Source: Castanea sativa (Eukaryota; Streptophyta; Magnoliopsida; Fagales; Fagaceae). Taken from it: DNA of 64,000 nt. The stretch covers positions 22,693,614 through 22,757,613 of the forward strand of contig NC_134015.1 of the NCBI RefSeq assembly GCF_040712315.1. Reading direction: 5' to 3'. Below are positions 24,200 through 36,100 of the stretch, piece by piece (within the stretch, counting starts at the first letter, position 1; each line of letters opens with the position of its first letter). The notes beneath the pieces were generated by a model. The model was not told the DNA's origin. It made no database searches and saw nothing but the letters and a program-made list of their open reading frames with translations. Made by a program: the position numbers and the translations under genes.

Positions 24200-27100
24200 A
24201 CTACCTTAAAACAAGTTTTATTATACTTAATTAGATAATATGGAAATTCCAAGTGTGCCCTCACAAATGGCAAAACTCACAAAATTAGATAATGTGAGAA
24301 TAAATCTTTCTTCCAACTAGGCGCCGTATGTTCTTTCATCAGCTGGTACAGCCCCTAGATCTTAATCCAATATGTGATTTCGCTCTATTAGGGTATCACA
24401 GGCCTTGCAGCCAAGCATTCCTGTTTCTTCTAAGAAATCAGGAACATGTTTGTGCTAGGATATAAATATATTTTACTTGGATTTTGCTACTTTGGTCTGT
24501 AGAAAATACTTCAAATCTCCAAGGTGTTTTATTTCTAATTCACTAGCTAAATATTCTTTCAATCTTTAGCTAAAGACTTGTGTCACTACCGTTCGCTTCT
24601 TAGTTTTGGTTAATGGATCTCTTGCTGGTTTCTTTGGTAGCTCTAGGGGTTTAAGACAAGGTGATCCATTGTCTCCCTTTCTTTTTCTTTTGACCATGAA
24701 GGTTTTAAGTTGGATCATGAAGAAAACCGAGGAAGGTGGTCTCATTTAGGGTTTTCATGTGGGTCTTATTAATTCTACTGGTATCCGTATTTCTCACCTA
24801 TTATTTGCTGATGACACCATTCTTTTCTGTGATGCCTCTAAAGAGTAGATGCTTTCCATTAGGTTGGTTTTGACTTGTTTTCAAGCTTTTACTGGTTTGA
24901 AGGTGAATGTGGGGAAAAGTGAAATTGTCCCTATTGGGAAGGTGAGCAACATTGAGAATTTGGCTAACATTCTTTAATGTAGGGTGGGTAGTTTGCCTAT
25001 GAGTTATTTGGGTATGCCATTGGGAACTTTGTATAAAACAGTCTCTATCTAGAATCCGATTATTGAGAGGATGGAAAAGAAGCTTTCAGGCTGGAAACGG
25101 TTTTATTTGTCAAAGGGTGGTAGACTCACTTTGTTGAAGAGTACCCTTTCAAGCCTTCCGACTTATTATCTTTCCCTTTTTACTATCCCTAAAGCTGCGG
25201 CAACTAGATTGGAATGCATTCAAAGGAATTTTTTGTGGGGTTCTTCGAATGAGTGTTTCAAATACCCCTTGGTGGCTTGGGAAAAGGTTTGCTTTCCGCG
25301 TGAGTTGGGTGGTTTGGGAATTCGGAATTTGGTGTCTTTTAATCAAGCCCTATTAGGGAAATGGCTTTGGAGGTATGGCCATGAACTCACCCATTTGTGA
25401 TGGAGGGTCATAGCCATGAAATATGGGGCGGGGAAAGGGGGTTGGTGCACTAGAGTTTGTAGAAGGGCTCATGGTTGTGGCTTATGGCGAAGTATTAGTG
25501 AAGGGTAGGAGAATTTTTCTAAGCATTTTTCTTTTGTGGTGGGGGATGGTTTTCGTATTCTTTTTAGGCATGATAAGTGGACTGGGGATGATTCTCTTAA
25601 AACTCTTCATCCTCAGTTATATATGTGTTCAGCCAATAAGGAAGCTTGTATTTCTGAAGTGTTAAGCCCTCCAATTGGTGATAATGACAAAGTGTGGAGT
25701 TTAAGATTTTATAGGAAATTCAATGATTGGGAGTTAGCAGCTTCCTACTGCCTACTTCATTTCATCCAAACTCAGACTCCTAGGGGTGGAGGGTGTGACA
25801 GTCTTAGTTGGGGTCTTAATGGAAGTGGGAAGTTTGATATCCGGTCTTTTTATCATAAGATTCGTAATGCAGCTCCTTCTACTTTCCCTTGGAAGGGCAT
25901 TTGGAAAGTTAAGGTTCCTAAAAGGGTGGCATTCTTTATGTGAATAGCATCTCATGGTCAAATTTTAACTTTGGATAACCTTATGCTTCGCGGTCGCCCT
26001 TTGGCGAATCTTTGTTGCATGTGCCCTTTGGCGAATCCCATTATCCTCTTTGATTAGTCTCGATGCGGGGGTCTCTCGGATTGTTCTACTCTTATGGATT
26101 GTCTTTTGTCTATTAGAATAGCTTAGTGGCTGTTTGTGTCTTCCTATTTCTTATTTCTTTGTTCACTACCATGAACTCTTTGTATTTTTCTTGCTACTCC
26201 TTTTTTAATAATACTTTCTTCTTACTTATCAAAAAAAAAAAAATTCTTTCAATCTTTGTACTTCCTCAGGATCATCGCCTGTTAATAAAATATGCCATTG
26301 ACCTAAACAATAAGAATAATTTGGCAAGTGCTTAATAAACATAGTGTGATCACTCTGAGCCTGTTTGTCTCCATAAGCATACATGGCTCAACTAAATTGT
26401 TTAAATCATGCTCTAGGAGATTGCTTCAATCCATGTAAATGATTTATTCAATTTGCATACCTTCCTTAAGTTTAGGGATTTCTAAAACCTGGAGGAACAT
26501 TCATATGAACCTCCTCTTCTAAATCATTATAGAGCTTTTTTTATTTATTTTAAACATCAAGTTAATTCAAAGTCCAATTCAAACTAGCTTCTAATGATTG
26601 AAGAAGATGTATAGATTTCAAATAAGCTGCTAATGATAGAAGGACACGTATGAATTTCTTATCCATTTAAGCAAATGTCTCTTGATAGTCAATCCTGTAG
26701 GTATGAGAGCACCCATTTGCAACCAATCTAGCCTTGTATCTTTCTAGGGACTCTTCTAACTTGCGCCTAACATTATACACCCACTTGCAGCCAACTGTCC
26801 TTTTCTCTTTAGGCAACTTAACTAGTTCTGAAGTCTTGTTTTTGTGTAATGCTGTCATTTCCTCAATTGTGGCATCTTTTCATTTAGGATCAATAGGAGC
26901 ATCATGTACACACTGAGTAATCAGAACAGAAGACAACTGAGCCATAAATGAATGATAAGTAGGTGAATTTTTTTAATAAGAGATGTAATTTGATATTGGA
27001 TGTTGAGTACAAGATCTAATTCTCTTACAAAGGGCAACAGGAACATTTAAATCTTCGTTCTTATCATGATTGGGAGTAGGAATGCAATTAGAGATATCAC

Positions 27101-30100
27101 CTGATCATAAGGAGCTCGATTGGCATGGAATTGGTATGGTGATCTTCTCTTTTTATCTCTTGGAATACTTCAAATTAACATTTCTAGTGAGAGGAAATCC
27201 TCCTCCACTCAAGAGTGCTACTTCTGTTCCACCGCAGAAGTCTGGTGGGATGGCTGTTGGAGTGGTTCTTCATTTCAGATGATGGAGTAATCACAGGCAA
27301 CATACTAGACTGGGATTAAGGTTCATCTTTACTAATTCTCCTCTTGAAGAGGAGTGTTTGAACCAGAAAAATAAGCATAAGACTCGAAGAAAGTGACATC
27401 CATGGAGAAAATATTTACGAGAAGGGAGATGGATTAGCCTAGAAAGATACAGTTAGGGCAGGAGGATCCAACCCACCACCTTTTGGGTGATGAATATGGA
27501 CAAAACAGGTACAACCAAATACAAGAGTGAGATGCAAGAGGTTTGAAGAAGAGGGAAGTGATATTTCCTCTATAGGAGTCTTGAAATTTAGGACTCATGA
27601 TGGCTTGCTATTAATAAGATATGTTGTTGTGAGAATGACAACCGTTAGTAAGATTTTGGAACATTCATAGCAAGCAATAATGAATGTGCAATATCTAAGA
27701 TATGATGATTTGTTCCTTAGTACATTTCCTATGTACTGGGCTGTGTTATTTTTTTAATAAAATCTTAATGTTACTTATCAAAAAAAAAAGATATGATGAT
27801 TTTTATGTTCAACAGCTGCATTTTGATCCCATTAAGATATTATCCCCCATTATCGAATTGAACGATTTTCACCATTTTACCAAATTGAATTTACATCATT
27901 TTATGAAAGACACCCAAGTAGTGCGCTAGTAATCATTAATAAACATGACAAACCAACAAAACTCAGGCAAAGATTCCACACTAAAGGGCCCTAAAACATC
28001 AGTAATTCAAATAAACAATAGTAAAATTATTCTAACTTTAATTAGAAGGTGAGAGGAAGAAGCACGATGATGTTTGGCAAGTTCACTATTTTCACAATGA
28101 ACACTGGAAATATTTAATTAAGAATATAAAAAGGGAGGGGGGGGGGGTGTGGGGTGGGAGGAGAAAAACGGAAAAAAGAAAAAAAAAGAAAAAGAAAGAA
28201 AAGGTAATAGTGGAAAGGGTGGATGGCCTAATCTCCAATGTCACAACAATGTTTGCTCTGTGGAGGAATCTGAAGGCCAAGACTGAAATGCCTGTGGTAT
28301 GGAGGAATCTAGAATATAAAGATCATCTTGTGCTCTATAGTTACCAATCATCCTCCCTGTGTTGAGATCCTATAAAATACAAAATGGAGAAGAATATTAC
28401 ACTATAATTAAGGTCTTTAGTGATTTGGCTAACGGAGTGTAAATTGTTGAGGAAATTGGCAAAGTATTACACTGCAATTAAGGTCTTTGGTGATTTGGTT
28501 AAGAGACAAAAGAAGCTGTAGCATGAATAAGACCTTCACCTAAGATAGAAGAGTCTCATATACAATTTTAACTTTTTCTCTACCCGAAAAAGTGGAAGAT
28601 GAAAAAAAGTTAAATATATTAGTCATATGGTCAGATACTCTAGAATCAATGATCCACAGTGAATCAATGCTAATATAGATGTATTTGAGGAATGTAGCCA
28701 AGTTACTTGAGTGAGCGAGAGAGGAGGTTGCACTGATGGACGATTCCAATTGGGTCATAAATAGTATAGTAGTTTCAATTTCTGCCAAAGATCGAGAATG
28801 TGGCTCTAACAAAGCTGGAGATGAGGTTTTAGATATCGAATCAATAATATCAGTATGATTAGCATGAGGCGGGGAAACCCTTCCTGGGCAACCACCTTTG
28901 CCTCTGGTTGGGTGACCTCAGAGATTCCAATAAGTCGCATGTGCCTAGGTTTGTCGTAGTGATCACAGAACCACTTGTTCTTTTCTTTAATAACAAGAAA
29001 ACTGCCTGGAATTCCTTTAGTATCCCTAGAAGATAAAGTGACCAACATAGATTTCTCCTAAGAACCATTGTGGTGTATAATACCCTTGCAAATTTCATCT
29101 CTCCTGACATAGGCAAAAATCTCCTAAGAAGGAGGATGTGGTTCCTTTCTCAACAGCTGTATATGAATAGGTTCATACTCAGGGTTTAGCCTAGCCAAGA
29201 ATTTAAGTATATTCTATTGTTCAATCATTTTTTGGAGCGTTACTATGTCAGCAGCACACTCAAATTGGAAATTCTGATAACAGTCAAAAATTCTTGCCAA
29301 AAGCTATGGAGTGTGCTACTGAAATACTTAGACATATTTTTTTGGCTGCTTCATCTTTTTTGTAGGAAGTAGTCTTTTTCAAAAAAAAAAAAAATTCTTT
29401 ACGTATAAAAAAAAAACGTAGTCAGAGGCCAAGCCCACTGGTTTTCTTGTGAATGTGACACTTCAAATGATATCACAGTGCTAGATTTCCTTTTGTTAGC
29501 ATATGTTTGAGCCAAAGCTTTCCAAATCTCCTTGGTTGTTTACAGTACTAGGTATCCACTACTGGTTTTTGGTTGCATAAAATCCCACTTGTCATAGGTC
29601 CTCCCATTTTCCCCTTTACTTGTAAGAAATTATTTAGCTGACTGTAACCAAGCAACTGTGTAATGTTAGAGTGAGGTTCTTAGTGGGAATAGGAACTGAC
29701 CCACAAATCTTGTTTGGAAATTTGTAAAATTCTAGCTAAGGGTTCTTAGTGGGAATAGGTGATAGACCCACAAATCCTGTTTGGAGTTGTAATATTAGAG
29801 ACTTTTGACCTATTAGTTTGGTGGGAAGTGTATAAAATTCTAGCTAAGGTGTTGACGAAAAGAATGAGAGGGGTATTGAATAATCTTGTCTCTAAATCTC
29901 AGAATTTGTTTGTGGGAGGAAGGCAGATTTTAGACTCAGTGCTCATTCCTAATGAGTGTGTAGATAGTACAATAAGAAGCCATATTCTTGGAATCCTTTG
30001 CAAGTTGGACATAGAAAAAGAAAATGGAGTACTTGAAATTGATCAACTGATACTATTCCCTGAATATTTCCCTCTGGTTAGCAGCACCCTATCTCAAATT

Positions 30101-33100
30101 TCTTGTCCTATTTTTTCCTACCTTCTGTATATCATTCCTGTCTACTTTCTTTTTCCTAGTGTAGCCTAATGTGTGTTCTGAAAATTTTTAGTTAGGGCAG
30201 GGCAAAGCATGGGAAAAAAGAAGCAATAAAGAATGAAACATACTTTTTCTGGTAATCATATGAGAGGTTACAACTTACAACCAATGGTGATTTAAGTTGG
30301 TTTTCACCGGTAAAATATGAATTCTACCATTGGCTGTTACAGTTTTAAGTTAATAGCAAAAAACATCACTCAGATTAGGAAAGAACCAATTCATATGCTA
30401 AATTGGACTTGATTCCAATTTGTTATTCCTAGGTACTAATCTAGATAGAGCTAAGTGAAAAATGCTTTCATAGATGGGGACCCACAAGATAATGTGTTAA
30501 TTTTTTTATTTGTTATAATATTTTATTAAAAAGAAAATGTATGGATTGTAAACTTTCTTTAGAAGTCCAGTTCCTCTATATATTCAGGAAGATACAGAGG
30601 ACTGCTCAGACTAATGTAACTTTCTTTGTGCAGTGCTACTTGCTCATTATTAAGCATGATTAGACAATACATGCCATTCTAGTCTAATAGTGTGGAGGTA
30701 CTATGCAGAGTTTAGTGCTGCAAAGAAGGAAATTCTATATGAAAAGAAGAGTCATGAGAAGGTAGAGGCCTAACAGATTTGAATGGGCAGGATTAAGCTC
30801 TGTTTAAGTGTACATCTGAGTATTTTATGTAGCTGTGAGGTAATCTTATGGTATGGAAGTGAAAAAATAGTATTGGCGATGAGATCTAGTGCAAAAAAAG
30901 GTAAACAATTGACTGGAGTCAGAAAATAATATATTTCTATAGCTTGTGGTTATTGATTCCAAATGTCTTTGAACTCTTCTTACGGTGAATCAACCTTTGG
31001 TATCACCCAGTGCTAAATGAATAATCTTACACATTAATTTTAGGGGCAAATTGCACTTTTCCCTCCTAAACTATACCCCTTTTACACTTACTCCCCTAAA
31101 CTATGAGAATGCACTCTGACTTTCCTAAACCATTACCCATGGGATGGGGTGCAAATTGTTACACGGATAATAATTAAGGGGGGTAAGTGTGCACTCTCAT
31201 AGTTTAGGGAGGTGTGTAAAAGGGGGTATATGCTCTGGTATCCAGTCTGGGGGAGGTGTCGACGAAAAGATGACGTCCTTGGGTGTATGCTCTTTGCAAA
31301 TGATATAGTGTTAGTGGATGAAACTAGATATGTAATTAACACCAAGTTGAAAATCTGAAGGGATGCTTTAGAATTTAAAGGTTTTAGGTTCAATATGTCT
31401 AAAGTAGAGTACATGAAGTATATGTTTAGTACAAGGAGGAACAAAATTGGAGGGGATGTAAAACTTAATGATCAAGAGATATCAAAGAGTGAGTGTTTTC
31501 AATGTCTTGGAAAAAATGAATGGAGTGATTGAAAATGGTGTGAATTACAGGATAAGAGTAGGGTTGATGATGTGGAGAAGTGCATTAGTAGTATTGTGTG
31601 ATTGTACAATACCTATTAAGTTAAAGATAAAGTTCTACAAGACTACTATAAGACTAGTTATGCTATTTGGTATTGCATGTTGGGCTATCATGAAGCAATA
31701 TGTACATAAAATGAGTGTAGTAAAAATGAGAATGTTAAGATGTTAAGATTTGGAATATGGTTCCAGCTTGTTTGATGTGGTTAATTTGGCGGGAGCGTAA
31801 TAATCGTACTTTTGAAGATATTGTGAGATCAAAAGATCTTTTGAAACCTATACTAGTTGGGACCTTATTTCAGTGGGGTAAAATTTGGAGTTTTGCACAA
31901 TGTATTACCATTTATGAATTTCTTCTTTCTATTCGTATCTCTTCCAGAGGTACTTGTATTTGTTTTGAGTGTTCACCATGGTAAACATGATGTCCTTTTT
32001 ATGAAATAAATCTTTGATTATCTATCCAAAAAAAAAAAAGAATGTTAAGATGGATAAGTAGAAATAGAAGGAAAAGAAGGATATGAAATGAACAAATTCT
32101 TCTAAAGATAGGGTTGGCATCTATTGATAAATAGATGATGGAGAGTCACTTGAGATGATTTTTTCAAGTGCAAAAAAGTTCCTCAGTGAGGAAAAATGGT
32201 TTGCTTCAAGTCGAGCAAATGAAAAGTAGAAGACCCAAAACATAACTAGTAGAAGTAGTAAGAAATGACGAGTACTATAGTATGATTTTGGAAGGGATTG
32301 AATAATGGAAAAGAATACATGTCACCAACCCTAGCTATCTATTGAGGATTCATAACTGACCTAAGATTTTATAACTAAAACTTTATCCTTGTAAGTAAGG
32401 AGAAAATCAAGACTTTATGTCAATGCTCAAGGAAATTGTTTCTTATAGGTTTTTTTACGTGTGAAGTATCAAGTAAGTAGAGCATGCCTAGCAACACTGT
32501 TTCTTTTATAAAATTCTAGAGTACAATCTTTTTTGGTTTCCCTTTTCCTTTGGTTTGATAAACATTCCATCCTTAGCAATGCAGTCATTCTTTTTCTTTC
32601 CTATGACTGATATATTTAATACCCTTTCCATATAGTTAGTTGGATCACCAAGTTCTTACAAATGCATTGATTTCTCTATTGGTGAACCAATCATAATATA
32701 ATATTTTTCTTCATTACCTAAATTTCTGTATTGTGAAGCTTGGCTGGTTTTGTAGTTGTCTTTTTAAAACAATTCGTCATTGGTTAGAACTCTGAGGGAA
32801 ATCCTCTCCACCAGAAATATATAAAATAATAAACTTGAATCCATCCTCTTCTTTTCGATCTCGCTTTTCCTGACAGATGATTGGGCTGAGTTAATTAATA
32901 ACTGAGAGGATCAGTGGCAGGATCAGTGGCTGTGAGGGATGTTACCAGTGTACAGTGTACTGCACCACCCAATATAGAATCAGAGAATCTGCCACTGAGA
33001 GAGCCTGACTCCTCTGCATGTCATCTATATATACTATAACCGAAGACGTTTGGTTATTTGTTGACCTTATAATATTTTGCCACATAAGCTGTAGCAACCT

Positions 33101-36100
33101 CACAATTTTACACATCATTTTTTTAGTTTTATTTATTTAATTTTTTAACTCTACAGTATTCTAAAACCCTAAAACCCCGCACGCAGAACCAAACTGTGAT
33201 AGAGTCGCTCTTGAAATCTTCGACACGTCCACTTCCAGCATCCTTGAATTTAAACCCACAATATTGAAAGAGATTGTGCCAGGTGTGCCGTCCATGTTAC
33301 GCTTTTTATATACCGACTTTCAAATTGCTTTAACAATTGCTTCCTACAGCTTCCACCATTGGTCTTCTTTGTTTACCGTGTGGTGGTTTTGGTACTGTTC
33401 TTTGAGGCATGCTTGCTTTTCCTCTCTCTCTTTTTCCCCTTCTTCTTCACCCTTTCTCATTGTATTCCTCTCTAATTCTGATCAACCTTCAATCTCCTCT
33501 TTGCAGCTGTTTTTCTTGACCTCTGTCTAACCCAATCAGAGCAAAATTAGGTCACCTTGATTTCACCTTTTAATTCAGTGCTTGGCTATTTTGGTTTTTT
33601 GAAGCTTTGATTTGTTTGTCTCTCTCTGCCAATCACCCCTCTAAAAAAATTTCTTTATTATTTTGGTGTGGACTTAATTAATGAGACTCTATGTTGCATG
33701 GATTAAAATTGGTTGACAAAATACCTGATTGTTTTGTTCGTATTCTAGAATTTGGAATTTTTACCATGTCGATTTTTACTAGTCTAATTAGCTTGAATTC
33801 GAGTTTGACTCACATTACTAATAAATTTTAGAATACATGACAGAGCATGCTCAATGTCTAACAAGCACACATGATAATACATGCTCCATGTCTTACAGAT
33901 AATCAATATGTAAACCGTAAACCCAACTATGTTACCTGTCATATTAGGTGAAAGTTATTTTATTATGTAGAGATTAAGTTCTTGGTCTCAGGTTCTTAAA
34001 AGCTTTCTTTGAATTGTCTATATAAAGTGTTTTTTATTTTTCTCTCTTTCTCTTTTTAGTGAAAATGTTTTATTGATCTAGCCATTTAGTTTAGCTCTAT
34101 ATACAAAAATCTACTATAGTCATTTAGCCTCTGTTTTAGGCAATCAGAAGGAATAATCTTTGTGCCTTTGTGGTTATTGCTATCCACTAATAGGATTCAT
34201 CATTCCAAATTTTAAGTTAAGCTATTTTAAGGTTTTGTTGTTGGATATTATAGAAGAGATTGTCTATTTGTTAAATAATTAGAAAATATTCAATATGAAG
34301 TAGCTTTTGTTAAATGGGTATAGAATTTGATATGATGCTTTTTTTTTTATCGTTTGTTTTTATCTATTTATTTAAATTGGGAATTTATGAGTTATGGGTT
34401 ATGAATTATGGATTTTAACTAATTTCTCAAATCAAATGATAGTGTGGGATTAAGGGGTGTGTGCTTTTATCGACAAGTATTGCAACAGGTTACTACAATA
34501 GACACTCATTAAACAATAAATTTAGGGTTATAAAACTTTCTAATGTGTTAAATTCCTAATTTGTAGATTTTATTTTATCAAGATTTACGAGCTGCACTTA
34601 TCAATTTTAAAAAAATAAATAAATTAAAAAATATCAAGAGCTATATATTGGGGTACATATTCAATTTCAGGTGTGTTAACAAATTATGTTAGTTTATAAT
34701 AAAGGATCCGGTTAATGTATGTCCTTAGGGCAAACATGAACCATCCATAATAGAAAACTTTTTATGGAAAATTTAAAAAGTTGTCAAATTAATTAGTTAC
34801 TTTTTCATTTTTTCATAAAAAAATGTCCTAAAATAGTTTATTAACATATGTCCTTATGGCATACATTAGTAAAACCTTATAATAAATTATATATTTTTTA
34901 TGTTCCGTATTTATGCATTGTAAATAATAATGATAATAACTATACAAGACATTTTTTTCGTCATTTTATAACATATAACTATTTAATATATGTTTTAGCT
35001 ATATAGAATATAGTGTTATTTACAAATTCAATATCTGCAATTGTAGTAAAATAAACCAAGAAAAAATCATATATCATACTCAATACATTTTCCATGCATC
35101 GCACGGGTTAGCGACTAGTTAGTTAAAAAATCAAAGTACAAGATTGTCCTTTATTATGCCATATTGGATGACCAATTGTCCAATAAGCTTAAACTGATGG
35201 GAGCAGGCCCCACAGTAGACATGTTAACACACCCACTAATACTTGCCCATGTTAAGACATGGACCCTAAAACACAAGCAGAATGGAAAGAACCAAAATAA
35301 TGAAACATAAAATATAACAGGTTACAGGAAGGGATTGCAACAATTCAAACCAAAAACCTTGAACAGAAACACTGGGGACTATTATCATGTTAAAGGAATC
35401 ATCAGATGAGAAAGATAGGATGAGAGTCTCCACCATAGGGAGTTGCTGGCTCCTCTGGCATTGATTAATAAAATGAAAGTAAAAAATTACACCTTCACAT
35501 GTAAATCTTTGGCCAGTTATCAGTTAAGATTTATGTGTAATCTGGCTTATCAAAAAAAAAAAAAAAAGATTTATTTGTAATCTGATTTGATGAAATTAAG
35601 TTAGAGCACATTGGATGAAGATTTCAGAACATTTACATATTTGTTTAGCTCTGTTAATTATTCCCCTCACCAATGACAGCTCCTGATATGAATCAAGTAT
35701 TCATAATATCTAACTAATGTGTCCAAGCAGTAGACCCACTTTTCTCCCGCCCAATATTTTCCACCATTCTTAGAGTTCTGTGTACTGTTTCTTTGAGTGG
35801 ACTTTTTAGATTATCTTAAAAACTGTTGCAATCAATGTGTGTATTTGGGTCAAATGTTTGATTTCTTATCTTTTATGTGTGTTTGATTTCTTATCTTTTA
35901 TGTTTTTGACAAAAATCTTTCAGACCCTCTCATTACTTTTAAGTGTAATGGTTGATGTGTTCGGGAGGAATTCACAACCATCAATTCCTGTTGAAGCGTC
36001 AGAAATAGCAGATCTCGTTGACTTCCTGTAAGTGTTAGTTTTTTGTGCTTCAGAAGTCTGTGGAACAAGATTAAAATTACATTCTTTCTATTTCCTGAGT

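Noticed and set aside
33264..33530. 88-codon frame
   Set aside because: Lies within the putative Helitron, has no recognisable domain, and CT-rich composition explains it.
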